In this document: in pieces, positions 43,031 to 50,942 of the stretch
Layout: each line of letters begins with the position of its first letter
Position numbering within the stretch: the first letter of the stretch is position 1
Source of the DNA: CAYNEI01 sp964396185
GTDB taxonomy: Archaea; Thermoplasmatota; SW-10-69-26
DNA length: 64,000 nt
Assembly: GCA_964396185.1 (NCBI GenBank)
Contig: CAYNEI010000011.1
Coordinates: forward strand, 16,207 to 80,206
Direction: 5' to 3'
Notes under the pieces: generated by a model
The model's database searches: none
Told to the model about the DNA's origin: nothing
The model's input: the letters and a program-made list of their open reading frames with translations, nothing else
Made by a program: the position numbers and the translations under genes

Positions 43031-44077
43031 ATGCCCACCAAGCGGGAGCGCGTGCTCGCCAACGTCGAGGAGGTCGTCACCGAGGACGAGCTGGACGCCT
43101 TGCTCGATCAGCAGCAGCCCACCGCCTACATCGGCTTCGAGCCCAGTGGGACCGCGCATCTCGGCTGGCTCATCTGCGCGCGCAAGGTGCGCGACCTCCA
43201 GGAGGCCGGCTTCGATGTCACCATCCTGCTGGCCGACTGGCATGCCCAGATCAACGACAAGCTCGGCGGCGAGCTCGACCGCATCCAGGCTTGCGGTATC
43301 TACATGGAGGAGGCCATGAAGGCGCTGGGGGTGCGCGAGGATGTCCGGTTCACGTACGCCAGCGAGTGGGTGGGTGATGCCGACTACTGGGCCATGGTGC
43401 TGCGCGTGGCCAAGGCCAGCACGCTCAACCGGATCAAGCGCGCCATGAGCATCATGGGGCGCGAGGCCGGCGAGGCCGATCTGGACTACGGCAAGACGAT
43501 CTACCCCGCCATGCAGGTGGCCGACATCTACTACGGCAGCTTCGATCTGGCCCTGGGCGGCATGGATCAGCGCCACGCCCACATGCTCGCGCGTGACGTG
43601 GCCAGCAAGCTGGGCAGGGAGGCGCCGGTAGCGCTCCACACACCGCTGTTGCCCTCGCTCACCGAGCAGGGGGGCCGCATGGATCCGACGGCTGGCAAGA
43701 TGTCCAAGTCCAAGCCTGAGTCCGGCATCTTCCTCCACGATACCCCCGAGGAGGTCGAGGAGAAGGTGAAGGGTGCGTATTGCCCGCAAGGTGAGCTCGA
43801 GGGCAACCCGTTGCTCGAGCTGCTGCGCCTCGTGGTCTTCCCCGGGCTGACCGCGCGGGAGGGCTTCGTGGTCGACCGGCCGGAGAAGTTCGGAGGCCCG
43901 CTCACCTTCGCCTCCTACGACGAGTTGGCCGAGGCGTTCGCGGGCGGGCTCCATCCCCTCGACTTGAAGATCGCGACAGCGGCGGCTGTCAACGCCCAAC
44001 TCAACGAGGTGCGCGCCTACTTCGACGAGCACCCCAAGGGGCTTGAGGCCCTGCAACAGGCTCTAAGCGGTTCTTGA
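43031..44077 (+). CDS. tyrS: Tyrosyl-tRNA synthetase, archaeal type
   Basis: 348 residues from the ATG at 43031 (a TTG one codon upstream is the alternative). Class I synthetase with HIGH variant HLGW (about residue 38-41) after IGFEPSGTA, the tyrosine-binding YPAMQVADI and GGMDQRHAHMLARD region, and KMSKSKPES (about residue 225). It lacks the C-terminal S4 domain of bacterial TyrRS, as is normal for archaea. Monocistronic, about 280 bp after the APC gene. Confidence 0.97.
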   Translation: MPTKRERVLANVEEVVTEDELDALLDQQQPTAYIGFEPSGTAHLGWLICARKVRDLQEAGFDVTILLADWHAQINDKLGGELDRIQACGIYMEEAMKALGVREDVRFTYASEWVGDADYWAMVLRVAKASTLNRIKRAMSIMGREAGEADLDYGKTIYPAMQVADIYYGSFDLALGGMDQRHAHMLARDVASKLGREAPVALHTPLLPSLTEQGGRMDPTAGKMSKSKPESGIFLHDTPEEVEEKVKGAYCPQGELEGNPLLELLRLVVFPGLTAREGFVVDRPEKFGGPLTFASYDELAEAFAGGLHPLDLKIATAAAVNAQLNEVRAYFDEHPKGLEALQQALSGS

Positions 44078-44144
44078 GCGCGATGGCAGGCAGTCGACTG
44101 CCACAGATGCCCCTCGGAGAGCTTTTCACCGGTCAAGAATCTAG

Positions 44145-44852
44145 GTGCGTGTGCCCCCCGCGAAGCCCACCCCCGAGGACAAGCGGCTCGCTGACGCCCT
44201 CTCCGCGCTCTCGAACCCGGTGCGCTTGACGCTCATCCGGCAACTGCGCGACCCGCACGTGTTAAAAGAGCTTAAAGTCTCGACGCCGAGCAGTGGGCGC
44301 GAGCGTCCCATGTCGCGCCAGTCCGTCAAGGAGCACCTGGATCGGCTGATCAGTGCCGGGGCGGTGGCGGCCAGGGAGACCGAGCGTTCCTACGGCCCGA
44401 CGATCGAGTACGTCGTGGATCACCAGCGCCTCTTCTCGCTGGCCGAGGAGTTCCGTGAGCTGGCCTCCGTGCGTCCTAGCCTCCCGCCCAACGGCGAGAC
44501 CATCCTCTCGGAGGGGAGCGGCGACGGCTTGGACCTCGACCAGCCGACCTTGGTGCTCGTGCGAGGGCTCTCGGAGGGACGCACGTTCCGCGTGGATCCC
44601 GACGCAGATGGCACGACCGAGTGGATCATCGGCCGCAGCCTCAACGTCTCCGTCCCTCTCGACTTCGACCCCTACGTGAGCAAGGCGAACAGCCGCATCT
44701 GGTACGAGGACGGTACGCATTTCATCGAGGACCTCGAGGAAAGCCGCAACGGGACTCAGGTCAACTGGGCCCCGCTCGGGGAGAGCACCTGCAAGCTCGC
44801 CACCGGGGACATCATCGGGGTCGGGCGCTCGCTGCTCGTCTTCCGCGGTTAG
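44145..44852 (+). CDS. Winged-helix/FHA transcription regulator 1
   Basis: 235 residues. N-terminal ArsR-like winged helix (residues about 12-85: ADALSALSNPVRLTLIRQL, then MSRQSVKEHLDRLISAGAV as recognition region). The C-terminal FHA domain spans about 145-235: WIIGRSLNVSVPL, SKANSRIWYEDG and RNGTQVNW. FHA domains read phosphothreonine, so this is a DNA-binding protein that could dock on a kinase or respond to phosphorylation. Of the core residues, GR and NGT are kept, but the usual His of SxxH is Asn (SKANS). The GTG start has a TATA-like patch too far for certainty. It converges with the membrane Ser/Thr kinase at 44902-46959, with about 50 nt between their stops. Confidence 0.85.
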   Translation: MRVPPAKPTPEDKRLADALSALSNPVRLTLIRQLRDPHVLKELKVSTPSSGRERPMSRQSVKEHLDRLISAGAVAARETERSYGPTIEYVVDHQRLFSLAEEFRELASVRPSLPPNGETILSEGSGDGLDLDQPTLVLVRGLSEGRTFRVDPDADGTTEWIIGRSLNVSVPLDFDPYVSKANSRIWYEDGTHFIEDLEESRNGTQVNWAPLGESTCKLATGDIIGVGRSLLVFRG

Positions 44853-44901
44853 CGCGGCTTGCGCCGGCTCGCTGTGGCGGCGTGGCCCTGGGCCTGGCGC
44901 G

Positions 44902-46959
44902 TCAAGCTGGAGCGATCCCCGCCAGATCCGGGGCGCGGGCGGCTTCGAGAAGCGCGTGGCGCATCTCGGCGGCTGATGCGAACCGGGCCTCGGGCTCATC
45001 GGCCAGCGCCTGGCGGATCACGGGCGCCAGGGTCTCCGGGAGGTTGGGTCCGATGGCCTTCTTGAGGATGAGCCCCACGGCGTAGATGTCGGTCTCGGGC
45101 GTTGCGATCTCGCCTCTCAACTGCTCGGGCGCCATGAACGCAGGCGTGCCGGTGAAGGGCCCGGATTCCGAGAAGGTCTGTGTGATGCCTCGCCGCACGC
45201 GCGCGATCCCGAAGTCCGCGATCTTCGGCGTCCCGTCAGCCAGGAGCAGGATGTTCGAGGGCTTGACGTCCCGATGCACGATGCCCTCAAGGTGGATGGC
45301 TTCGAGCCCGGAGAGCACGGCGGCGGCGAGGTCCACCGCCTCGGATGGGTCGATCTCGCCAGCGCGGGCCAGGCGGTCGGCCAAGGATCCGCCGGAGGCG
45401 TACTCAGTGACGAGCACGACCGATGGGCCCCGCTGGAGAACGTCGTAGAGGGTGAGCACGTTGGGGTGGTCCAGCCCGCCAGCCACCCTGGCTTCTTCCA
45501 GCGCGTTCGTGCGGAGGGCCTGGTGGCCACCGGAGAGCTCCTTGAGCACGACCTTGCGTTCCAGGAGCTCGTCCTCGGCCAGGAACACCCCGCCGGTGGC
45601 ACCGTGGGAGAGCAGGCGCACGATGCGGTAGCGGCCTTGGATCGTGCTCCCCTCCTCAAGAGGTGCGGTGGTCGCGGCACGCACCATCCTGTGGGTCACC
45701 CGGGCGGTGCGCGGGTCGATGCCCAGCTCCTCGCGCAGGCGGTCGAGGGTGTCGTCCTCGTCGAGACCGCGGCCCTCCTCCATGGCCTGCTCTGCGGCGC
45801 GCTGGTAGGTCTCCACGGCACCAGAGAGATCGCCGGGCATGGGGACCCGGTAGAGCTTCTCGGCCACCACGTCGACCAGGGACTGGAACCCTTGGGAGGC
45901 GATGAGCACCAGCACGAGGACCACGACGTCCATGGGTCGCGGATCCAGGCCGCCTGCCTGGAAGCCGTATCCCACCAGGGCTGCGACGCCGACGGCGCCA
46001 ACCATGAAGACCAGCGCGATGAGGATGCGGGCTGAGCGCCGGCGCCAGGCCAGGCTCATGCCGAGCAGCTCGTGACGCAGGACCGCCAGGGAGACGAGCA
46101 CGGAGAAGGTCGTCCACCGAACACCTGCCCCCAGCGCGAGCAGCGGGACGAAGCCCGCCCCCATGGTTCCGTCGGTGACGCCGGCGGCCTCCAGGAGGTC
46201 GAGAGGGTAGCGCAGGTAGAGGAAGACGGCGAGCGCGAAGGAGATCGCCAGGCTCAACCAGGCCACCTGGCGGTGCTGGGGGACCACCGCGCGGTGGATC
46301 CCGATCAGGCGCACCACGTAGGCGATCCCCCCAACCATGAGCAGAACGTAGAGACCCAGCATGGCCAGCGCGCCTGTCTCGATGGAGGGGGAGAAGCTCA
46401 GGACGCGTCGGTAGAGCACCGTGAGCACCCGGGGCCAGGCTGGCAGGGTCGCCACGGCGACGGCGGGGAAGAGCAAGCGCAGGGGGCTGGGGCCCTTGTC
46501 GCGCACGAGTTGGCGGCCCATGTGCACGAGCACGATGGTGTAGACGATGGCGGTGTACGTCGCCCACCCGATCTCGGTCACCGTGCTGAGACCGATGGTG
46601 TAGGGGACGTCGACGCGCGCGATGCTCAGCCCGGCCAGCGCGATGGCCGGCAGGCCCACGGCGGCCAGGCGGCTCGGCTTCCAGAGCGCGTTGCGTTCCG
46701 GGTAGATCGCTGCGAAGTAGTACAGGAAGAAGGGATCCAGGGAGGCGAGCACCGATGCGACCCTGAACGCGATGAGGTCCGCGCCGGGATCCGTGATGAG
46801 GTGCCGGACGCCCTCGGCTGCCTGGTTGGCTGCGATCAGGAGCAGGAAGAAGCCTAGGAACTGGTTGGCAGCCTTCTTCGGGTTGCTGGTGAACAGGAGG
46901 AGGGCGAACACCGCCGTCGCCGCCGCAGCTGTCACCCTGAGTGCAAGTTCGGCCTCCAC
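44902..46959 (-). CDS. Multi-pass membrane Ser/Thr protein kinase
   Basis: 685 residues. Residues about 1-345 contain around ten hydrophobic helices in a pattern like the 7TM or 16TMR-type sensor of bacterial histidine kinases (LDPFFLYYFAAIYPER, then further helices). A linker of about 90 residues follows. The kinase domain spans about 440-680: ATP lysine in VVLKEL, catalytic HRDVKPSN, metal-binding DFG, and activation-segment end GTPAFMAPEQ. The glycine loop is degenerate (SHGATGGVFLA). The catalytic residues are intact, so activity is expected. The GTG start at 46959 encodes MEAELALRV directly before TM1. The adjacent convergent gene encodes an FHA-domain regulator, a plausible substrate or partner. 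Confidence 0.93.
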   Translation of the reverse strand: MEAELALRVTAAAATAVFALLLFTSNPKKAANQFLGFFLLLIAANQAAEGVRHLITDPGADLIAFRVASVLASLDPFFLYYFAAIYPERNALWKPSRLAAVGLPAIALAGLSIARVDVPYTIGLSTVTEIGWATYTAIVYTIVLVHMGRQLVRDKGPSPLRLLFPAVAVATLPAWPRVLTVLYRRVLSFSPSIETGALAMLGLYVLLMVGGIAYVVRLIGIHRAVVPQHRQVAWLSLAISFALAVFLYLRYPLDLLEAAGVTDGTMGAGFVPLLALGAGVRWTTFSVLVSLAVLRHELLGMSLAWRRRSARILIALVFMVGAVGVAALVGYGFQAGGLDPRPMDVVVLVLVLIASQGFQSLVDVVAEKLYRVPMPGDLSGAVETYQRAAEQAMEEGRGLDEDDTLDRLREELGIDPRTARVTHRMVRAATTAPLEEGSTIQGRYRIVRLLSHGATGGVFLAEDELLERKVVLKELSGGHQALRTNALEEARVAGGLDHPNVLTLYDVLQRGPSVVLVTEYASGGSLADRLARAGEIDPSEAVDLAAAVLSGLEAIHLEGIVHRDVKPSNILLLADGTPKIADFGIARVRRGITQTFSESGPFTGTPAFMAPEQLRGEIATPETDIYAVGLILKKAIGPNLPETLAPVIRQALADEPEARFASAAEMRHALLEAARAPDLAGIAPA

Positions 46960-47062
46960 AGCGCCCTCAGCCCAACACCCATGTTCGTTTCAAGGACCAT
47001 AACGTTGCCGCCCGTCTCGGGTCATGGTTCATCGTCGCGTTCATGGGGGATGCGGTGGGTGC

Positions 47063-47179
47063 ATGCTCGTGGACCTGCGCGAGGTGCTCACCGAACCAGG
47101 CGAGCTGACCCGGTGGGGTGTCGCGCTCGGCGCGATCCTCATCGCCGTAGCTGCGGCCCTGGTGGACCGGTTAGTTTAA
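47063..47179 (+). CDS. Single-helix membrane microprotein (38 residues)
   Basis: ATG at 47063 to TAA at 47179: an acidic amphipathic start (MLVDLREVLTEPGELTRW) and one strong TM helix (GVALGAILIAVAAALV) ending in DRLV. GGTGG lies about 6 nt before the ATG. Its stop is 21 nt before the next membrane-protein gene. It is small enough to arise by chance, but the clean TM helix and position support it. Confidence 0.4.
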   Translation: MLVDLREVLTEPGELTRWGVALGAILIAVAAALVDRLV

Positions 47180-47200
47180 GGCTCGGCGACCTTGCGGACC

Positions 47201-47527
47201 GTGGCCCTGCCGAAGCCCTTGATCGCTGCCCCGATCTCGTTTCTGGCCTACGCCATCGGCTGGTGGGGCATCGCGCATGGCCAGGGTCTGGCAGGCAGCC
47301 TTCTCCCGTTCCTCTGGATCCTGGCGTACTACGGGGTCTTCTGGGGCGGTTGGGCTGCCATCCCGCTGCTCGGCGTCGGCGCGACCTTCGGTGGCCCGCT
47401 TCTCCCGGAACCGTGGCGCTCTCCCGTGCGCGCCCTGTTCGGTGGCTGGCTGGTCGCCTGGCTGGCGGTCTGGCTGGCTCAACTCTGGCTCGGCCCACCG
47501 CCCGGGTTCCAGGCCGTTGGCCTTTGA
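47201..47527 (+). CDS. Small integral membrane protein of unknown function
   Basis: 108 residues from the GTG at 47201 (a TTG at 47192 is possible), with three predicted TM helices and Trp/Gly-rich loops (AIGWWGIAHGQG, YYGVFWGGWAAIPLLG, GGWLVAWLAVWLAQLW). No family was recognised. The AT-rich TTAGTTTAAG at 47171-47180 sits 25 nt upstream and overlaps the microprotein's stop, so a leaderless transcript from GTG 47201 is possible. Downstream lies a structured gene-free stretch. Confidence 0.6.
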   Translation: MALPKPLIAAPISFLAYAIGWWGIAHGQGLAGSLLPFLWILAYYGVFWGGWAAIPLLGVGATFGGPLLPEPWRSPVRALFGGWLVAWLAVWLAQLWLGPPPGFQAVGL

Positions 47528-48107
47528 GCAGGCTTGATGCACCCGAACGAGCTCCATCCGAGATCCATCCGCGGCGAGGTGCAACCGTTTGGGTGCACCA
47601 CCGACGCGTTCATGAGGGCCTCGCGAGCTCGGCGGCGCGGAGCAGCCATCGCGGGCCTGAAAGATTGAACCCAACCCGGGCCCGCCCAAGCCCCCTCTTG
47701 GAACTGGGGCTGCTTCCGAACCCCCCAGCGGATGCCTGCGGGACAGCCAGCTGCCTCACAGTTCCATAGGACGCTTGGCTCGCGGGTATCCCGGGACCCG
47801 GTCGCAACCGGCCGGGTCCCACCTCCCCCCTCCCCTTTCTTCCTGAGATGACCGAGGACCAGGGGCCCCACGGCCGAGGCGCAACCTCTCGGTTGCCGAG
47901 CCACACGGCTCATAACCCCTGGCAGGGGTCGTCCTGCGACGCGACGGCTTCGGGTCAGCCTTCCCGGATCTTTCGGGGAGCACAGCGAGTCGGAGCTGTC
48001 GCGTCCCCTCCCAAAGCCTCCCCTCCCGGCCTCGTGCCGGGAGAAGCTGACGGGCAGTGCCGGGCCACCACAGCCCGGCGCTGGCCCGTACCTTCTCTCT
48101 CGGAGCC
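47528..48107 (-). ncRNA. 580-bp gene-free, hairpin-rich stretch; candidate structured RNA, family not recognised
   Basis: Perfect stem-loops follow one another: 47793-47820 (9-bp stem), 47881-47896 (6 bp), 47898-47911 (5 bp), 47916-47928 (4 bp), 48023-48043 (8 bp) and 48059-48079 (6 bp). Read on the minus strand, the loop of the second is GAGA, a stable GNRA tetraloop, which favours that strand; it is also the strand of purB, just upstream. I tested by eye for tRNA, 5S rRNA, SRP RNA and RNase P signatures and found none. The boundaries are not defined. Confidence 0.35.
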
Positions 48108-49496
48108 TTAGGCCTGGTGACCCGTCTCCTCGAGGACCCTGTCCACGAGTTCGGGGGCTTTGCCCAGGTAGTTGGCGGGATCGAGCAGCTCGTCGAGCTC
48201 CTCGGGCTTGAGACGGCTGGACACCTCTTCCTGGCCCAACAGACCCTCTCGGAAATCCTCGGTGGTACGGGCGTGGATGGCGGCCTGACGGACCACCTCG
48301 TGGGCCTCCTGTCGACCCAGGCCCAGGTGCGTGAGGCCGATGACCACGGCCTCGGCGGTGATCGTGGGGGTGAGGTGGAGGTTCTCGAGCATGCGCTCCT
48401 CGTTGACCTGTAGGTCGGTGAAGACGTCGGCCATGGTGGCCACGCACTCGTGGGTGAGCACGAACAGGTGCGGGAGGATGAAGCGCTCTCCGGACGAGTT
48501 CGAGAGGTCGCGCTCGTGCCACTGGACAGCGTTCTCGTAGGCCGGGGTGAGAAGCGAGCGGGCGATGCGGGCCAAGCCCGTGACCTTCTCGCTGCTGATG
48601 GGGTTCTTCTTCTGGGCCATGGTGGACGAGCCCACCTGGCTGGAGGCCTCGAAGCCCTCGGCGGCCTCGCCCAGCTCGTTGCGTTGGAGGTTGCGGATCT
48701 CGGTGGCGAACTTCTCCAGGCTGGTGGCCAGGTTGGCGAGTTGCGCGAACACCTCGTTGTAGCGATCGCGGGCCACGATCTGGGTGGGCGCGATCTCCAT
48801 GGGGATCCCGAGCTCCTCCCCAACCAGCTGCTCGATCTCGAAGGCCTGCTCACCGAAGGCAGCGCCGTTGCCCACCGCCCCCATCATCTTGCCCACCAGA
48901 CAGGTATCCTTGGCTTCGACCAGGCGCGTTCGATGACGGTGGGTCTCGGCCAGGAAGGTGGCCATCTTGTAGCCGAAGGTGGTCGGGACGGCGTGTTGGC
49001 CGTGGGTTCGACCGGGGCAGGGGGTCTCCCGGTAGCTCCGGGCCAGCGTGGCAAGCGCGCGCTCGAGGCGGGCGAGCTCGCCCTCGAGGATGTCGATCCC
49101 GCGGCGCATCATCAACGCGTTGGCGGTGTCGATGATGTCGTAGCTCGTGGCTCCAAGGTGGACGTAGCGGCCAGCATCCCCCTCGCACTGCTCTGTGAGG
49201 GCGACGACGACAGCCATGAGGTCGTGGCGGATCTCGGCCTCGATCTCCTTGACCCGGGTCGGGGTGACGTGGTCCAGGGTGGCTTTGAGGGCGATCTCGT
49301 CGGCTGCCTCGGAGGGGATCGTGCCAGCTCGCGCATGCGCGCGGGCCAGGGCGGCTTCGACCTGGAGGATGCGTGAGAGCTTGCCCGCCTCGCTGAAGAC
49401 CCCCTTGATCTCCTCGTCCCCGTAGCGGAAGTCCAGGGGACAGACCGGGGCATCGGCAGGGTTCGGGCTCGTCGTTCCGGGGCGGTGTTCGCCCAT
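48108..49496 (-). CDS. purB: Adenylosuccinate lyase
   Basis: 462 residues from the ATG at 49496; the frame extends to 49562, but the family start is near CPLDFRYGDEEI and an AT-rich CTTTTTGAG lies about 25-35 nt before the ATG. The enzyme acts twice in purine synthesis, splitting fumarate from SAICAR and from adenylosuccinate. Motifs: HLGATSYDIIDTANAL, GRTHGQHAVPTTFG (about residue 160) and the fumarase/lyase signature GSSTMAQKKNP (about 287-297). The downstream stretch to 47528 is the hairpin-rich region. Confidence 0.96.
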   Translation of the reverse strand: MGEHRPGTTSPNPADAPVCPLDFRYGDEEIKGVFSEAGKLSRILQVEAALARAHARAGTIPSEAADEIALKATLDHVTPTRVKEIEAEIRHDLMAVVVALTEQCEGDAGRYVHLGATSYDIIDTANALMMRRGIDILEGELARLERALATLARSYRETPCPGRTHGQHAVPTTFGYKMATFLAETHRHRTRLVEAKDTCLVGKMMGAVGNGAAFGEQAFEIEQLVGEELGIPMEIAPTQIVARDRYNEVFAQLANLATSLEKFATEIRNLQRNELGEAAEGFEASSQVGSSTMAQKKNPISSEKVTGLARIARSLLTPAYENAVQWHERDLSNSSGERFILPHLFVLTHECVATMADVFTDLQVNEERMLENLHLTPTITAEAVVIGLTHLGLGRQEAHEVVRQAAIHARTTEDFREGLLGQEEVSSRLKPEELDELLDPANYLGKAPELVDRVLEETGHQA

Positions 49497-49972
49497 GGGC
49501 CTCGCAGGGGCAGCCCTCTCAAAAAGGTACGCCTGATAATCGTTGACTACAGTTCGAACCATACAAACTATTATAAGTGTTAGAATCCTTGCTGGGGCTG
49601 CTCCGCCTCCCGCAGGAGCAATGGAAGGGATGGGACGCTGGACACGGACCGGGGCCCAGGGTCGCCAACCGGCGATTCGCTCCTCACCTCCCCTGGTGGG
49701 GCACCCTCCCCTGCCCCTCCGTCGGCTTCACCACCGGCGGGCCCCCAACCCCCAGCGGCACCCCTTGCCGGGCTCGTAGAGGGACCGACCCTCTGCAGCT
49801 CGAGACCCGCGGCAGAAGCGATCTCTCACCCTCGCCGCGGGTCACACAACCACCCCGCAGGCCAGCCCATCCTTGGCCACGCTGCCCGCCGATCGGGCCC
49901 TTTGGAACTCAACGACGTGACCATCAAACTTTTAACCCCTACAACGCGGTCCAAGCGTACAGGTGACCACGC
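49497..49972. other. Gene-free region between purB and a membrane regulator: strong TATA boxes and a GC-rich, hairpin-rich core
   Basis: Contains AAACTATTATAAGTG (49565-49579), one of the best TATA-like boxes in the window, facing right into about 300 bp of GC-rich sequence. That stretch has perfect hairpins: TGCTCC/GGAGCA (about 49599-49620), AGAGGG/CCCTCT (49781-49798) and CCCGCGGC/GCCGCGGG (49806-49843). A second box, CTTTTAACC (49929-49937), probably serves the gene at 49973. No frame looks like protein. A structured RNA transcribed rightward from about 49600 would fit; no known family was recognised. Confidence 0.4.
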
Positions 49973-50941
49973 TTGGGACAGCTCGCTCTCCTCTTGCTCG
50001 TCGGCGCCCTGCTCCCTGTTGGGGGCTCGGCAGACGACCCCGCCGCCCTCACGACGGTCGAGCTGAGCGAAGCGGGCGCCTCGCTCGAGGCCAGCACGGA
50101 CCAGCCCGTGGACGCCGAGCTCGCGGTCCAGGCAACCACCGAGGACCCATCGCTAGCCGTCGAGGCCGCTGGTGTCTCGGTCCAAGCCGATGATCAGCGC
50201 CTGCGTCTCAGCTCCAGCGACGAGCTGCTCACCCTGCCTGTCACCCTGGATCTGCTCCCGGCTCCCGAGGGGGTCGTGGTCGAGATCCAGCTCACAAGCG
50301 ACGACGGCGAGGCCGAGGCCACCACCATGGACGAGCTCGTGCTCGCCAGCACCCCAACCACGGAAGGCCCGAGCATGGCCGAGGCGCTGCTCCACGCGGA
50401 CGTCACCGCGGCTGCAGCCGCAGCCGCGCTTGCCGCCACGCACATGCGCCCGTCGGCTCGTGGCCTTCGACGCTTCCTGCCGCTCATCCCGCTCTACACG
50501 CGCATCAACCGGGACGAGGTGCTCGACCACGAGACGCGCGCAGCGGTCTACAGCCTGCTCAAGGAGCACCCCGGCCTGTCGCTCCAAGAGATCAGCGAGG
50601 AGCTGGACCTCTCGCGCTCCACCGCTCGCCACCACCTGCGCGTGCTGGAGGACGCGGACATGATCGGGCACCGCGCCCAGGGCCGCTGCCGGGTCCACTT
50701 CCCCGTGGGCCGGCGCAGCGAGGCGGTGCGCGAGCACCTGCTAAGCCACCCAACACGCGAGGCCATCGTCGAGATGGTGCACGACCAGCCCCGCTCGCTC
50801 GTGGAGATGGCGCGCGAGCTCGAGGCCAACCCGGGTGCGGTGGCCTTCCATCTGGACAAGCTCACCGAGGCGGGTCTGATCGAGCGCTACGAGAACGGCT
50901 CGGTCACCTACCGACCGGGCACGACGTTCCGGCGGGTCTGA
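49973..50941 (+). CDS. Membrane-anchored regulator with two winged-helix domains
   Basis: 322 residues. TTG start followed by a signal peptide (GQLALLLLVGALLPVGGSA) and an outside domain of about 120 residues, acidic and beta-rich. A weak Ala-rich TM helix (VTAAAAAAALAATHM) lies near 145. After the juxtamembrane LYTRINRDEVLDHETR come two winged-helix domains: LSLQEISEELDLSRSTARHHLRVL in the first and SLVEMARELEANPGAVAFHLDKL in the second. The juxtamembrane box matches that of 21099-22715 (LYSRIRDRDVLNDPTR), so the two are paralogues with different sensors. It ends one base before the srp54 stop (convergent). Confidence 0.8.
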   Translation: MGQLALLLLVGALLPVGGSADDPAALTTVELSEAGASLEASTDQPVDAELAVQATTEDPSLAVEAAGVSVQADDQRLRLSSSDELLTLPVTLDLLPAPEGVVVEIQLTSDDGEAEATTMDELVLASTPTTEGPSMAEALLHADVTAAAAAAALAATHMRPSARGLRRFLPLIPLYTRINRDEVLDHETRAAVYSLLKEHPGLSLQEISEELDLSRSTARHHLRVLEDADMIGHRAQGRCRVHFPVGRRSEAVREHLLSHPTREAIVEMVHDQPRSLVEMARELEANPGAVAFHLDKLTEAGLIERYENGSVTYRPGTTFRRV

Positions 50942-50942
50942 C

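Noticed and set aside
47900..47990. A CTCATAAC string resembling a tRNA-Met anticodon loop, with hairpins around it
   Set aside because: No matching 5-bp anticodon stem, no T-arm with TTCRA loop and no acceptor pairing; an intron does not rescue the fold.
47640..48107. RNase P RNA or SRP RNA
   Set aside because: Neither strand shows the RNase P GAGGAAAGTCC or ACAGAA regions or the SRP GTCAGGCCCGGAAGG-type motif. Kept only as an unknown structured region.
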